Below are positions 43,606-52,476 of a stretch of 64,000 nt of DNA, in pieces. Numbering within the stretch: position 1 is the first letter of the stretch; every line of letters starts with the position of its first letter. The notes under the pieces were generated by a model. It saw only the letters and a list, made by a program, of their open reading frames with translations. It did not search any database and had not been told where the DNA came from. This DNA is from Sphingomonas_O antarctica (lineage in GTDB: Bacteria > Pseudomonadota > Alphaproteobacteria > Sphingomonadales > Sphingomonadaceae), in the NCBI RefSeq assembly GCF_965137005.1, contig NZ_CBCRXM010000005.1:1-64000 (forward strand). Direction: 5' to 3'. The position numbers were made by a program, and so were the translations under genes.

Positions 43606-45312
43606 TTGCCAAGCCTTTACACCCGTTTCGCCGCCGACCTCGACGCGCTCCTCAACGCATTGCTGCCCGATTCGAACCGTGGGGCGGTGACCGTCGAGCC
43701 GCCGCGCGATGCGAGCCATGGCGATCTGGCGACCAATGCGGCGATGGTGTTGTCCAAGGCGGCGGGTACCAACCCGCGCGCGCTGGCCGAACAATTGCAG
43801 CCGCAGCTCGAGGCCTTGCCCTATGTCGCGGGGGTCGAGATTGCCGGGCCGGGGTTCATCAACCTGCGGTTGAACGACGCGGTATGGCGCGAGGAACTCG
43901 ACGCGATTGTCGGCGAGAGTGGGGATTACGGCCGCTCGACCGTCGGCGCGGGTAAGACGGTCAATGTCGAATACGTCTCCGCCAACCCGACCGGGCCGAT
44001 GCACATGGGCCATTGCCGTGGGGCGGTGGTCGGCGATGCACTGTCGGGGCTGCTCGAATTCGCCGGGCATACGGTGATCCGCGAATATTATGTAAACGAC
44101 GCGGGCGGGCAGGTCGATACGCTCGCGCGGTCGGTGCATCTGCGGTATCTGGAAGCCCTCGGGCGGCAGATCGGAGCGATTCCCGAAGGGCTGTATCCGG
44201 GCGATTATCTGGTGCCGGTCGGACAGGCGCTCGCCAGTGAATTCGGCGACAAGTTTGCCGACGCGCCCGAGAGCGAGTGGCTCAAGATATTCCGCGAGCA
44301 GGCGGTGGCGGCGATGCTGGTGCAGATCCGCGCCGACCTCGCGCTGCTCGGCATCAAGCATGACCGCTTTGCGTCGGAAGCCGATGTGCAGGCGCGGCAC
44401 ATGCCCGAACAGGCCGAAGCCAAGTTGCGCGCGGACGGGCTGATCTATGACGGGTTGCTCGAAGCGCCCAAGGGCCAGGTCGCGGAGGATTGGGAGCCGG
44501 TCGAACTGCCGCTGTTCCGCAGCACGCAGTTCGGCGACGATCAGGACCGGCCGATCCGCAAATCGGACGGCAGCTGGACCTATTTCGGCGCGGACATGGC
44601 GTATCACTGGCAGAAAGCGGCGGATGCCGACGCACTGATCGACGTGTGGGGTGCCGACCATGCCGGGACGGTCAAGCGCATCCGCGCCGCCGTCTCCGCC
44701 CTCACTGGCGGCAAGCCGTTCGACGTCAAGATCATCCAGATGGTCCGGCTGCTGCGGGCGGGCGAGCCCGTCAAAATGTCCAAGCGCTCGGGCAATTTCG
44801 TGACGCTGGCCGAAGTGGTCGAGGAGGTCGGCAAGGATGTCGTCCGCTTCACCATGCTCAGCCGCAAGGCCGACGCGCAGATGGATTTCGACTTCGCCAA
44901 GGTGGTCGAGGCGACCAAGGACAATCCGGTGTTTTACGTCCAATACGCCCATGCGCGGATCGCGAGTCTGGGGCGCAAGGCGGCGGAACTGGGCGTGGCC
45001 GAGGGTGCGCCGGATTTGAGCTTGCTTGGCGATGCAGACTTCGAACTGGTCAAGCTGGCGGCGCAATTCCCGCGCATCGTCGAAAGCGCGGCGGGTGCGC
45101 GTGAGCCGCATCGCATCGCCTTCTACCTCTACGACCTCGCGGCGGCGTTCCACGCGTATTGGCATCGCGGCAATGACGATGCGCGCGCACGCGTGCTGGT
45201 CGCCGACGATCATGATTTGACCCGCGCCCGGCTTTTCCTCAGCCGTCAAATTGGGCAGGTTATCGCCAACGGTCTGGGGATATTGGGCGTGAGCCCGGCG
45301 GAGTCGATGTGA
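43606..45312 (+). CDS. argS: Arginine--tRNA ligase
   Basis: The 568-residue class I aminoacyl-tRNA synthetase has the HIGH variant HMGHCRG in the segment SANPTGPMHMGH and the KMSKRSGNFV signature. A C-terminal DALR anticodon-binding domain follows. Two TTG codons compete for the start: 43606 has GGAA at a good distance and gives LYTRFAADLD near the N-terminus as usual; 43567 would add 13 residues. It is followed with no gap by a SPOR protein gene. Confidence 0.95.
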   Translation: MPSLYTRFAADLDALLNALLPDSNRGAVTVEPPRDASHGDLATNAAMVLSKAAGTNPRALAEQLQPQLEALPYVAGVEIAGPGFINLRLNDAVWREELDAIVGESGDYGRSTVGAGKTVNVEYVSANPTGPMHMGHCRGAVVGDALSGLLEFAGHTVIREYYVNDAGGQVDTLARSVHLRYLEALGRQIGAIPEGLYPGDYLVPVGQALASEFGDKFADAPESEWLKIFREQAVAAMLVQIRADLALLGIKHDRFASEADVQARHMPEQAEAKLRADGLIYDGLLEAPKGQVAEDWEPVELPLFRSTQFGDDQDRPIRKSDGSWTYFGADMAYHWQKAADADALIDVWGADHAGTVKRIRAAVSALTGGKPFDVKIIQMVRLLRAGEPVKMSKRSGNFVTLAEVVEEVGKDVVRFTMLSRKADAQMDFDFAKVVEATKDNPVFYVQYAHARIASLGRKAAELGVAEGAPDLSLLGDADFELVKLAAQFPRIVESAAGAREPHRIAFYLYDLAAAFHAYWHRGNDDARARVLVADDHDLTRARLFLSRQIGQVIANGLGILGVSPAESM

Positions 45313-45957
45313 ATGGCGCGAATTGACGAGGACAGTGTCGGGTTTCTGGAAGAAGCCGAGGCCGGCCCGCCGTTCGCGCTGATGGTGCTGGTCGCGCTGA
45401 TGGTCATTGCGATGATCGCGGGCGGGGCGTGGTATTTGATGCAGGGCCGTGCCGCCGAAGACGAGGGCACCGGCGCGCTGATCGCCGCGCCCGCGGGGCC
45501 GTACAAAATCAAGGATAATGGCGCGAACGGCATGGACATCGAAGGGCAAGGCGATGCCGCCTTTGCCGCCAGCCAGGGTGCCGAACCGCAGGGCCAGATT
45601 GATCTGAATGCCGCGCCGGAAACGCCGATCGCGGTCAAGCGCGTGCCGGACAAGCCCGTTGCGGTGACGGCCGAAAAGCCTGCCGTCGTGGTCGCCAAGC
45701 CCGTGGATACCGGCCCGGTGCTGAGCGGCCCCGGCATCGTCCAGCTCGGATCGTTCGACACGCGCGAAAAGGCCGAGCGGGCGTGGAGCGCGATGTCCTC
45801 GCGCTTCGATTATCTCAAGGGGCTGACCCATGCGGTGCAATCCGGCGAGGTGATCGGGCGGACGGTCTATCGGCTGCGGGCTAGTGCGGGTCCGAATGCG
45901 GGATCGATCTGCAGCCAGTTGAAGGCGGCGAGCGAGAATTGCCTGGTCGTCGGATGA
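45313..45957 (+). CDS. SPOR domain-containing protein
   Basis: The 214-residue protein has a cytoplasmic N-terminus, one membrane helix (ALMVLVALMVIAMIAGGAWYL), a Pro/Ala/Lys-rich periplasmic linker and a C-terminal SPOR domain (IVQLGSFDTREKAERAW) that binds glycan strands at the division site. The ATG directly follows the argS stop. It overlaps nagZ by 4 nt. A cell division role is likely. Confidence 0.9.
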   Translation: MARIDEDSVGFLEEAEAGPPFALMVLVALMVIAMIAGGAWYLMQGRAAEDEGTGALIAAPAGPYKIKDNGANGMDIEGQGDAAFAASQGAEPQGQIDLNAAPETPIAVKRVPDKPVAVTAEKPAVVVAKPVDTGPVLSGPGIVQLGSFDTREKAERAWSAMSSRFDYLKGLTHAVQSGEVIGRTVYRLRASAGPNAGSICSQLKAASENCLVVG

Positions 45958-46958
45958 CACCGGCCATATTCGGGCTGGCGGGACCGGAACTGACCGCCGA
46001 CGAGCGCACGTTCTTTGCGGACGTGAAGCCCGCGGGCTACATCCTGTTCGGGCGCAATATCGTCGATCGCGCGCAGGTTCGCGCGCTGACCGACAGTTTG
46101 CGCGCGCTTGAAGGCCGCGATGACGTCGCAATCCTGATCGATCAGGAAGGCGGGCGCGTCGCGCGGATGCGGCCACCCGAATGGCCCGCCTTTCCGGCGC
46201 CGGGGGCATTCGAGGCGCTGTACGATCTCGCGCCGATTTCGGGAATCGAGGCGGTGCGGGCGAATGCGCGCGCATTGGGGCTGATGCTGTCCGAAGTCGG
46301 GATCAATGTGGATTGCCTGCCCTTGCTCGATGTGCGGTCGGCGGAGACCCATGACGCGATCGGGGATCGGGCGTTCGGGACCGACCCGTTGCTGGTGGCG
46401 GCGCTGGGGCGGGCGGCGATCGACGGCTTGCGCGAAGGCGGCGTCGTCGGCGTGGTCAAGCATATGCCCGGACAAGGCCGCGCGGCGGTCGACAGCCACC
46501 ATCATCTGCCGACGGTCAGCGCCAGCGCCGAAGATCTGGCGCGCGACCTGTTCCCGTTTCAGCGCTTGGCCGATGCCCCGATGGGGATGACCGGGCACAT
46601 CGTCTTCGAGGCGTGGGATGCCGAGCGGCCCGCGACGCTGTCGCCGACGGTGATCGGCGATGTGATCCGTGGTCAAATCGGGTTTGACGGGTTCCTGATG
46701 AGCGACGATCTCGACATGAAGGCGCTATCGGGCAGCGTTGCGACCCGCGCGGCGGACTGTGTCGCGGCGGGCTGCGATGTGGCGCTGAATTGCTGGGGCC
46801 GGATGGACGAGATGGTCGCGATTGCCGCGGCCTTGCCCGCGATGACGACGCGGGGACGCGAACGCCTCGACGCGGCGATGGCGACGGCCGGTGCGCCTGA
46901 GGGCGACTTCGCGGAAGCCATCGCCAAGCGCGACGCCTTGCTGGCTCAGGTCGCGTGA
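45954..46958 (+). CDS. nagZ: Beta-N-acetylhexosaminidase NagZ
   Basis: This GH3 enzyme of 334 residues removes GlcNAc from anhydro-muropeptides during cell wall recycling. It has LIDQEGGRVARM, VKHMPGQGRAAVDSHH (the general acid/base His loop) and the nucleophile Asp in LMSDDLDMKAL. It is cytoplasmic with no signal. ATG overlaps the SPOR gene stop. It fits the wall theme of the operon (SPOR, then nagZ). Confidence 0.94.
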   Translation: MTPAIFGLAGPELTADERTFFADVKPAGYILFGRNIVDRAQVRALTDSLRALEGRDDVAILIDQEGGRVARMRPPEWPAFPAPGAFEALYDLAPISGIEAVRANARALGLMLSEVGINVDCLPLLDVRSAETHDAIGDRAFGTDPLLVAALGRAAIDGLREGGVVGVVKHMPGQGRAAVDSHHHLPTVSASAEDLARDLFPFQRLADAPMGMTGHIVFEAWDAERPATLSPTVIGDVIRGQIGFDGFLMSDDLDMKALSGSVATRAADCVAAGCDVALNCWGRMDEMVAIAAALPAMTTRGRERLDAAMATAGAPEGDFAEAIAKRDALLAQVA

Positions 46959-47551
46959 CCCTCCGGCACATATTGCCGATGTTGGCGCTCGTCGCGTCGC
47001 CCGCCCTGGCGCGACCGTTGCCGGCGATCGGCTGGACCGGCACGGCGCGGGTATTCGACGGCAACCGGACCATCGACATCGTCGTCGATACGCAGGTCGA
47101 ACCGTTCGGCACCGCGCGTTCACGAAGCTGGATCGTCGGCGAAGGGCCGGATCGGGCGCGCACCATGGTCATCACCGGCACCACGGGCACGGTGACGTTC
47201 CAGGGCAAGGACCGCACGCTGCCCGATGCGACGGTGCGGCACGAGCGGATGCAATATGCGCTGTACGGGCTGATGCTGACGACGCACGCGCGGGGGCGCT
47301 GCGTGGTTGCGCGCCATGCCGGTGCGCCCGACACGACCTTGTGTTTCGACCGGGCGGGGCGGCTGCAATCGGGATCGAACACCGTGCCCGACAGCGAGGC
47401 GGGTGCGCCATTGCCGCAGACATTCGAATTTTCGGGCGAACTCCGCTCGCATGGCGTGATCTGGCCGCAGCGGATGCTGATCCGCCACGACGGAAAGCCC
47501 TATTTCGACCTCAAACTCGACATGTTTCGGGCAAGCGGACCGGGGCGTTGA
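46955..47551 (+). CDS. Secreted protein of unknown function (198 aa)
   Basis: The protein starts with a GTG overlapping nagZ (GTGA). It has a signal peptide (ILPMLALVASPALARP) and a beta-rich mature part with two Cys (GRCVVARH and TLCFDRAG) that may form a disulfide. I do not recognise a family. The translational coupling with nagZ and scpA shows it is part of the operon. Confidence 0.65.
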   Translation: MTLRHILPMLALVASPALARPLPAIGWTGTARVFDGNRTIDIVVDTQVEPFGTARSRSWIVGEGPDRARTMVITGTTGTVTFQGKDRTLPDATVRHERMQYALYGLMLTTHARGRCVVARHAGAPDTTLCFDRAGRLQSGSNTVPDSEAGAPLPQTFEFSGELRSHGVIWPQRMLIRHDGKPYFDLKLDMFRASGPGR

Positions 47552-48273
47552 GCGACGATGCCGAACTAACCGTCGATCTGGGGGCGTGGGAGGGGCCGCT
47601 CGACCTGTTGCTGGCCTTGGCACGCGCGCAGAAGGTCGATTTGCGGCAGCTGTCGATTTTGGCGCTGGTCGATCAGTATCTCGATTATCTGAAGCGCGCG
47701 GGGTCGGCGCATCTGGAGCAGGCCGCCGATTATCTGGTGATGGCGGCGTGGCTGGCTTACCTCAAATCGGGGCTGTTGCTGCCGCGCGACGCGCGCGAGG
47801 ACCCCGATCCCGAAGATCTGGCGATGCGCCTGCAACAGCGGCTGCGGCGGCTGGAGGCGATGCGTGAGGCGGGGGCGCGGCTGATGGCGCGCGACCGGCT
47901 CGACCGCGATGTGTTCGCGCGCGATGCGCCCGAGGGACTGGCGACCGACCGCAAGGCGTTGTGGCAAGCGTCGCTTTACGATCTTGTGGCGGCGTACGGC
48001 ATGGTCAAGGCGCGGACGGCGCCGGTGTTGCATCAGGTGGCGCGGCGGTCGCTGGTCACGCTCGAAGCGGCGATTGCGGCGATCGAGGCGCGGGTCGCCA
48101 AGCTGCGCGACTGGACCGCGATTGTGGAATTTCTGCCGCAGACGGTCGACGAGGCTTACCGGCGTTCGGCGCTGGCGTCGACGATGGTCGGCAGCCTCGA
48201 ACTGGCGCGACGCGGGGTCATTGATCTGCGACAGGATGCGCCGTTCGGGCCGATACTGGTCAAGGCGGCGTGA
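47548..48273 (+). CDS. scpA: Segregation and condensation protein A
   Basis: ScpA is the kleisin that bridges the SMC heads in the condensin complex. The 241-residue protein begins at a TTG overlapping the previous stop (TTGA). It has the N-terminal WEGPLDLLLALARAQKVDL and LDYLKRA typical of ScpA, and a C-terminal winged helix. A longer in-frame ORF starting at 46891 is a shadow over the previous gene. scpB follows at once. Confidence 0.93.
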   Translation: MSDDAELTVDLGAWEGPLDLLLALARAQKVDLRQLSILALVDQYLDYLKRAGSAHLEQAADYLVMAAWLAYLKSGLLLPRDAREDPDPEDLAMRLQQRLRRLEAMREAGARLMARDRLDRDVFARDAPEGLATDRKALWQASLYDLVAAYGMVKARTAPVLHQVARRSLVTLEAAIAAIEARVAKLRDWTAIVEFLPQTVDEAYRRSALASTMVGSLELARRGVIDLRQDAPFGPILVKAA

Positions 48274-48845
48274 TGCGCGACGAACAGCAACGCGCGCTCG
48301 AGGCGTTGATTTTCGCCAGCGACGAGCCGTTGACACTCGCGGAGATCGCGCGGCGGCTGGAGCGCGACGAAAAGGAATTGCGCGGGGCGCTCGATGCCAT
48401 CGCGCAAGACTTCGCCGATCGCGGATTCAATCTGGTCGAGCGCGGCGGGCGGTGGCATTTTCAGACTGCGCCCGATCTGGCGCATCTCCTCCGCGAAACG
48501 CGCGAGGTGCCGCGCCGGTTGAGCCGAGCGGCGATCGAGACACTGGCGATCATCGCCTATCACGAACCCGTCAGCCGCGCGGAGATCGAGACGGTGCGCG
48601 GCGTGCAGATTTCGAAAGGCACGCTCGACGTGTTGATGGAGGCGGGCTGGATCGTCCCCGCCGGGCGTCGGCAAGTACCCGGACGTCCGCTGACTTTTGC
48701 CACCAGTCCGGCGTTCCTGACGCATTTCGGGCTGCAGGACCGGCGCGACTTGCCCGGCATCGACGACCTGCGCGCGGCGGGTCTGCTCGATCCCGTTCCC
48801 GACGATCTGCTGACCGAACTGGAAAGCGACGACGAAGACGCCTAG
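48273..48845 (+). CDS. scpB: Segregation and condensation protein B
   Basis: ScpB binds the kleisin ScpA in the SMC condensin. The 190-residue protein has two winged-helix domains, with ALEALIFASDEPLTL at the start and the typical ETLAIIAYHEPVSRAEIE and GRPLTFATSPAFL segments. A GTG one codon upstream is an alternative start. It overlaps the scpA stop. tatA follows after 30 nt. Confidence 0.95.
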   Translation: MRDEQQRALEALIFASDEPLTLAEIARRLERDEKELRGALDAIAQDFADRGFNLVERGGRWHFQTAPDLAHLLRETREVPRRLSRAAIETLAIIAYHEPVSRAEIETVRGVQISKGTLDVLMEAGWIVPAGRRQVPGRPLTFATSPAFLTHFGLQDRRDLPGIDDLRAAGLLDPVPDDLLTELESDDEDA

Positions 48846-48875
48846 ATGGGCATCAACAATTCACGGAGTCGTTCG

Positions 48876-49151
48876 ATGGGCCTGTCCCTGCCGCATATCC
48901 TGATCTTCGCCGTCGTCGCGATCCTGCTGCTGGGTGGCGGGCGTTTTTCGAACATGATGGGCGATGTCGCCAAGGGCGTGAAGCAGTTCAAAAAGGGCAT
49001 GACCGAGGACGACGAGATCGCCCCGGTCACCCCCGCCAAGGCGCAATTGATCGAAGGGCGCACCGCCGCCGATATCATCGCCGAGCATGAGCGTGCCAAG
49101 GCCGCCGCCGCCGCCGCGACGCCGGTTCCGCCCGCGCCGCCCGTCGTCTAA
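48876..49151 (+). CDS. tatA: Sec-independent protein translocase TatA
   Basis: The 91-residue protein has a single N-terminal membrane helix (LPHILIFAVVAILLLGGGRF) followed by the amphipathic helix (GDVAKGVKQFKKGM) that defines TatA. The tail is acidic then Ala/Pro-rich. It forms the pore for folded Tat substrates. GGAG lies upstream of the ATG at 48876; an ATG at 48846 would add 10 residues. Confidence 0.94.
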   Translation: MGLSLPHILIFAVVAILLLGGGRFSNMMGDVAKGVKQFKKGMTEDDEIAPVTPAKAQLIEGRTAADIIAEHERAKAAAAAATPVPPAPPVV

Positions 49152-49166
49152 CACGGGCAAGTCCCG

Positions 49167-49544
49167 ATGTTCGGGATCGACGGTTCGGAATTCCTGCTGT
49201 TCGCGGTCGTGGCGCTGGTCGTCATCGGACCCAAGGACTTGCCCAAGGCGATGCGCGTCGTCGGTCGGTTCGTGGGCAAGGCGCGCGCGATGTCGCGCCA
49301 TTTCCGGTCGGGCATCGACGCAATGATCCGCGAAGCCGAACTTGAGGAAATGGAAACCAAGTGGAAGGCGGAGAACGAGCGGATCATGGCGCAATATGCC
49401 GATCCGGTGTTGCCGCCGCCGCATGTCGAGGCGCCCGCGCCGCCGCTCGCCATCGAAGCACCTGCGGTCGATGTGCCGGCGCCCGAGCCTGAATTGCCGC
49501 TGGGTGCTCCGGCCGTGGAAACACCGGTCGAGGCCAAGCCATGA
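49167..49544 (+). CDS. tatB: Sec-independent protein translocase TatB
   Basis: The 125-residue protein begins MFGIDGSEFLLFAVVALVVIGP, with the Glu in the membrane segment and the GPKDLP hinge characteristic of TatB, then a charged amphipathic helix and a Pro/Ala/Glu tail. It forms the Tat substrate receptor with TatC. It overlaps tatC by 4 nt (ATGA). Confidence 0.94.
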   Translation: MFGIDGSEFLLFAVVALVVIGPKDLPKAMRVVGRFVGKARAMSRHFRSGIDAMIREAELEEMETKWKAENERIMAQYADPVLPPPHVEAPAPPLAIEAPAVDVPAPEPELPLGAPAVETPVEAKP

Positions 49545-50344
49545 GCTTGCAGGGCCTGCTCGAAGATCGCGACGAGCTGGACGACAGCCAGGCGCCGTTG
49601 CTCGATCATCTGATCGAGCTGCGTAAACGGCTGTTATGGTCGTTCGCCGCGCTGGCCGTGACGTTCGGCATCTGCCTGTATTTCGCCAAGCCGATCTTTG
49701 TCGTGCTGGTCCATCCACTGGTCGCGGCGGGGCAAAACCGGCTGATCTATACGCAGATTTTCGAGGCGTTTTTCGTCGAGTTGAAGGTGGCGTTCTTCGC
49801 CGGGCTGATGCTGGCATTTCCGGTGATCGCCAACCAGATCTGGTTGTTCGTCGCGCCGGGGCTGTACAAAAAGGAAAAACGAGCGCTGCTGCCGTTTCTC
49901 CTCGCGACGCCGATCCTGTTCGGGCTGGGCGCGAGCCTCGCCTATTTCATCGCGATTCCGCTGGCGCTGCATTATCTGTTGGGGTTCGGCGGCAATCTGG
50001 GCGGGGTAACGCAGGAGGCAATGCCGGCGGTCGGCAATTACCTGACCTTCGTCATGCAATTCCTGTTCGGCTTCGGCTTTGCATTTCTGCTGCCGGTGCT
50101 GCTGATGCTGTTGGAGCGGGCCGGGATCGTGACGCGGGACCAATTGGTCGCGGCGCGGCGGTATGCGTGGGTCGGATCGTTCGGCGTGGCGATGATCCTG
50201 ACGCCGCCCGATGTTGGGTCGATGCTGTTGCTCGCGGTGCCGTTGTGCATTCTGTACGAGCTGACCTTGGTCGCCACCTGGTTCACCCAGAAAAGGCGCG
50301 AGCGCGAGGCTGCAAAGAACCCCGCGCCCGACGTCGTCAATTAG
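49541..50344 (+). CDS. tatC: Sec-independent protein translocase TatC
   Basis: The 267-residue protein has six membrane helices. It has the N-terminal PLLDHLIELRKRLLWS motif and VAPGLYKKEKRALLPF. TatC recognises the twin-arginine signal. It ends the argS-to-tatC series and converges with the entericidin gene, sharing TTAG. Confidence 0.96.
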   Translation: MSLQGLLEDRDELDDSQAPLLDHLIELRKRLLWSFAALAVTFGICLYFAKPIFVVLVHPLVAAGQNRLIYTQIFEAFFVELKVAFFAGLMLAFPVIANQIWLFVAPGLYKKEKRALLPFLLATPILFGLGASLAYFIAIPLALHYLLGFGGNLGGVTQEAMPAVGNYLTFVMQFLFGFGFAFLLPVLLMLLERAGIVTRDQLVAARRYAWVGSFGVAMILTPPDVGSMLLLAVPLCILYELTLVATWFTQKRREREAAKNPAPDVVN

Positions 50345-50472
50345 TTGGTGGTTTTTTCGACGGTCTTGCCGACCGATTGAACGTCACGGCCCGCGCCGCG
50401 AACGGTGTTGCACGCGGCGGTGGCGAGCATCGTGCCCAACAGGGCGACGGTGGCGATTTTGCGGATCATCAT
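50341..50472 (-). CDS. Entericidin A/B family lipoprotein
   Basis: The 43-residue lipoprotein has a signal with lipobox (GTMLATAAC) and the short mature part NTVRGAGRDVQSVGKTVEK, the entericidin pattern. Entericidins are small envelope lipoproteins made in stationary phase or stress. GAGGAG lies upstream of the ATG. An EcfG-like promoter lies 29 nt further upstream, consistent with general stress control. Confidence 0.87.
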   Translation of the reverse strand: MMIRKIATVALLGTMLATAACNTVRGAGRDVQSVGKTVEKTTN

Positions 50473-50500
50473 GTTTCTCCTCGGATGGTTGCGATGGATC

Positions 50501-50525
50501 AATGCATCGCCAGGCGTAACGTTCC
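50501..50525 (-). promoter_or_regulatory. EcfG-like promoter of the entericidin gene
   Basis: On the minus strand, GGAAC (50525-50521) is followed after 16 nt by CATT (50504-50501), close to the EcfG consensus GGAAC-N16/17-CGTT (one mismatch in the -10). It precedes the start codon by 28 nt. Confidence 0.45.
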
Positions 50526-50551
50526 GAGAATGATGGGCTTTGGAAAAATGT

Positions 50552-50691
50552 TGGGCCCGAAGCGGCGCCGGGGGGGGGTGGCGTGGCTTCGGGCCCATGT
50601 TCCGAACAGCGAGAGCGGGGGGGCAAAAGGTCGCTGTTCGAAGGTAAAACGGTCAATCCAAAAAGCGGTTCCCAACTTTTTGAAAAAAGTT
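50552..50691. other. Three intergenic inverted repeats after the PhyP-like gene
   Basis: The arms are tgggcccgaag/cttcgggccca (50552-50597), cgaacagcga/tcgctgttcg (50603-50640) and aactttt/aaaagtt (50674-50691), the last touching the stop codon of the kinase-like gene. The third, with its T-rich flank on the minus strand, can serve as its terminator. The purpose of the others is unknown; together they fill the gap before the entericidin promoter. Confidence 0.5.
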
Positions 50692-52233
50692 CTAGATTTG
50701 CGAAAGCGTCGGGAATTCAACGGCATAGCAGCCTCGCACCGGGTCGTGATGGAGGGTGGTGCGGAGTTGGCGGACCAACCCGTTCATGATCCGGCCGTAG
50801 CGGTGATCGACCAGCTCATCGAACGTCTCGTTTGTGACAAAGGTTTTGGCATCGATGGTCAGTCGGCCGACATTGTCGTCGTTGACCTTCACCACCAGCA
50901 GGATTGGCACATTGATGTCGACCAGCGTCGACAGTTCGACAAATTCGGTCAGCAGGAACGAAAGCGCAGTGGCGGTGTCGAGCGACACCCGCACGGTCAC
51001 GAGTTGCGCGGTAATTCGCGCGCCGCCGAGATTGGTCAGCAGATTGGCGACCAGTTCGTTGAGCACCGGTTTGAGTTCGAGCGCGCCCTGCTGATCGCTT
51101 TGCGCGTAATGATTGCGGTGGACGATCGCGAGCGCATCGACGCGCCGCTGGATCGCGGAAAACGCCCCCAGCGCCCCGGGGTCGTCCGATGCGCGCGCGT
51201 GCAGGCTGATCAGGCTGGCAATGACCTGAAGATTGTTCTTCACGCGGTGATGGACCTCGCGGGTCAGCGCGGTCTGGCGCTCAAGCGCCGCGCTGATTTC
51301 GCTTTCATGCGTTCCGCGGTCGGCGGCGAAGCCCGATAGCGATTCGGCCAGGGCGCGAATTTCGTGCGCCGGAGTTACGATTTGCGGGATTTTCGGAATG
51401 CCGCCGCGCGCCTCGACAATGCCCGCGCGCAAGGCTTCGAGCGGGCGGAGCAGGGCGCGATCGACGACCAGAAAGCCCACCACCGCCGCGGCGATCCACA
51501 TCAGGACCGGGAGCAGGGCGAGCAACCAGTCGCTGGCATTGGTGCCGGGTGACGCGATCGTCAAACGCAGGGTAAATCCGTTGCGCATGGGGGCGCTGAC
51601 CACTGTGCTCGAGAGCGGCCTGACGTGCGGGCCGACGATGCTGACCCCTTCATCGTCCTTGGCCACCGTCAAATCATAGACTCCGGGCGCGCGCACCAAA
51701 GTGCGGTCCAGCTCGCCGATGACTTTCTGGTCGTAACCGATGACACCCATCGCGCCGCTCGTTTTGGATGACACGGCGAGCGTCATGCCTTTGGCCGAGA
51801 CGGTGACCGAAGGCGCCGGATCGAACAGCGGGCGGATCGGCCTCTGCAAATTGTAATCCGCCGAGGCGCACAACGGCGCTTCGGCGACACCATAGAGCGC
51901 GAACGGTCGCATGACCTTCCGGAATTGCATCACCTGCTTGAGGTTGGCGCAGATCTGCGCGGCGTCCTCACCGGCATCGAGCGCCGCGATCGTCGAGCTC
52001 AGCAGTTTGCGATCGACCTCGATGGTCGCGTCGAGATTTTGTGCCTCGTCGAGCGCCAGTGCGGTATATTCCTGGCGGTGCTGCTCTACCGCGTTGCGCG
52101 ACGCCTGGACCGAGGCCAATAGCGCGATCAGCATGATCGGCAGTAGCGACAGGCTGAGCAGGATCAACAGCTTGTAGCTGGTCGACAGCCTGTCGAACGC
52201 CCGGGCGACGTGTTCGCGCGGGGTGGCGGCCAT
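50692..52233 (-). CDS. phyP: PhyP-type membrane sensor with degenerate histidine kinase domain
   Basis: The 513-residue protein has two membrane helices (LLILLSLSLLPIMLIALLA and LLALLPVLMWIAAAVVGFLVV) around a periplasmic sensor domain of about 230 residues. A HisKA_2 domain follows (TREVHHRVKNNLQVIASLISLHA, intact phospho-His). The ATPase part is degenerate: the N-box place reads LLTEFVELS without Asn, and the G-boxes are not recognisable. In Sphingomonas, PhyP beside phyR/nepR/ecfG has this form and acts as a phosphatase of PhyR, which I infer here. It follows nepR by 2 nt. Confidence 0.85.
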   Translation of the reverse strand: MAATPREHVARAFDRLSTSYKLLILLSLSLLPIMLIALLASVQASRNAVEQHRQEYTALALDEAQNLDATIEVDRKLLSSTIAALDAGEDAAQICANLKQVMQFRKVMRPFALYGVAEAPLCASADYNLQRPIRPLFDPAPSVTVSAKGMTLAVSSKTSGAMGVIGYDQKVIGELDRTLVRAPGVYDLTVAKDDEGVSIVGPHVRPLSSTVVSAPMRNGFTLRLTIASPGTNASDWLLALLPVLMWIAAAVVGFLVVDRALLRPLEALRAGIVEARGGIPKIPQIVTPAHEIRALAESLSGFAADRGTHESEISAALERQTALTREVHHRVKNNLQVIASLISLHARASDDPGALGAFSAIQRRVDALAIVHRNHYAQSDQQGALELKPVLNELVANLLTNLGGARITAQLVTVRVSLDTATALSFLLTEFVELSTLVDINVPILLVVKVNDDNVGRLTIDAKTFVTNETFDELVDHRYGRIMNGLVRQLRTTLHHDPVRGCYAVEFPTLSQI

Positions 52234-52235
52234 GA

Positions 52236-52448
52236 TCAGCTCAATTTGTTGAGAAGGTCGAGCAGATCGTCCGGCACCGGTTCCTCGACGGTGGCGCGAT
52301 AAGCTTCGCGCAAGGCGCCGCCGACCCGCCCCTCGTCACTCTTGCGCGGCGCACGAGCTTGTCCGCCAACGGCGGTTCGCCCCTGTTGCCTCGTCCCGTC
52401 TTGACCCCCCAAAGCTCGCATCCCTTGTTTCGATCGCGCCATTCTCAC
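52236..52448 (-). CDS. nepR: Anti-sigma factor NepR
   Basis: NepR binds EcfG and holds it inactive until phosphorylated PhyR takes NepR away. The 70-residue protein has a disordered basic N-terminus and the conserved helical core ALREAYRATVEEPVPDDLLDLLNKLS. It starts with GTG (52448) or ATG (52442). It is in an operon with the PhyP-like gene and divergent from phyR. Confidence 0.88.
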   Translation of the reverse strand: MRMARSKQGMRALGGQDGTRQQGRTAVGGQARAPRKSDEGRVGGALREAYRATVEEPVPDDLLDLLNKLS

Positions 52449-52476
52449 GCGAAATTCAAATACCGTTCAACAGGGT

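Noticed and set aside
43591..46275. 894-residue open frame opposite to argS, SPOR and nagZ
   Set aside because: Antisense shadow of three well-supported genes; the codon bias belongs to the plus strand.
46891..48273. 460-residue version of ScpA
   Set aside because: Its first 219 codons lie over the secreted-protein gene in another frame; the ScpA motif begins right after the TTG at 47548.
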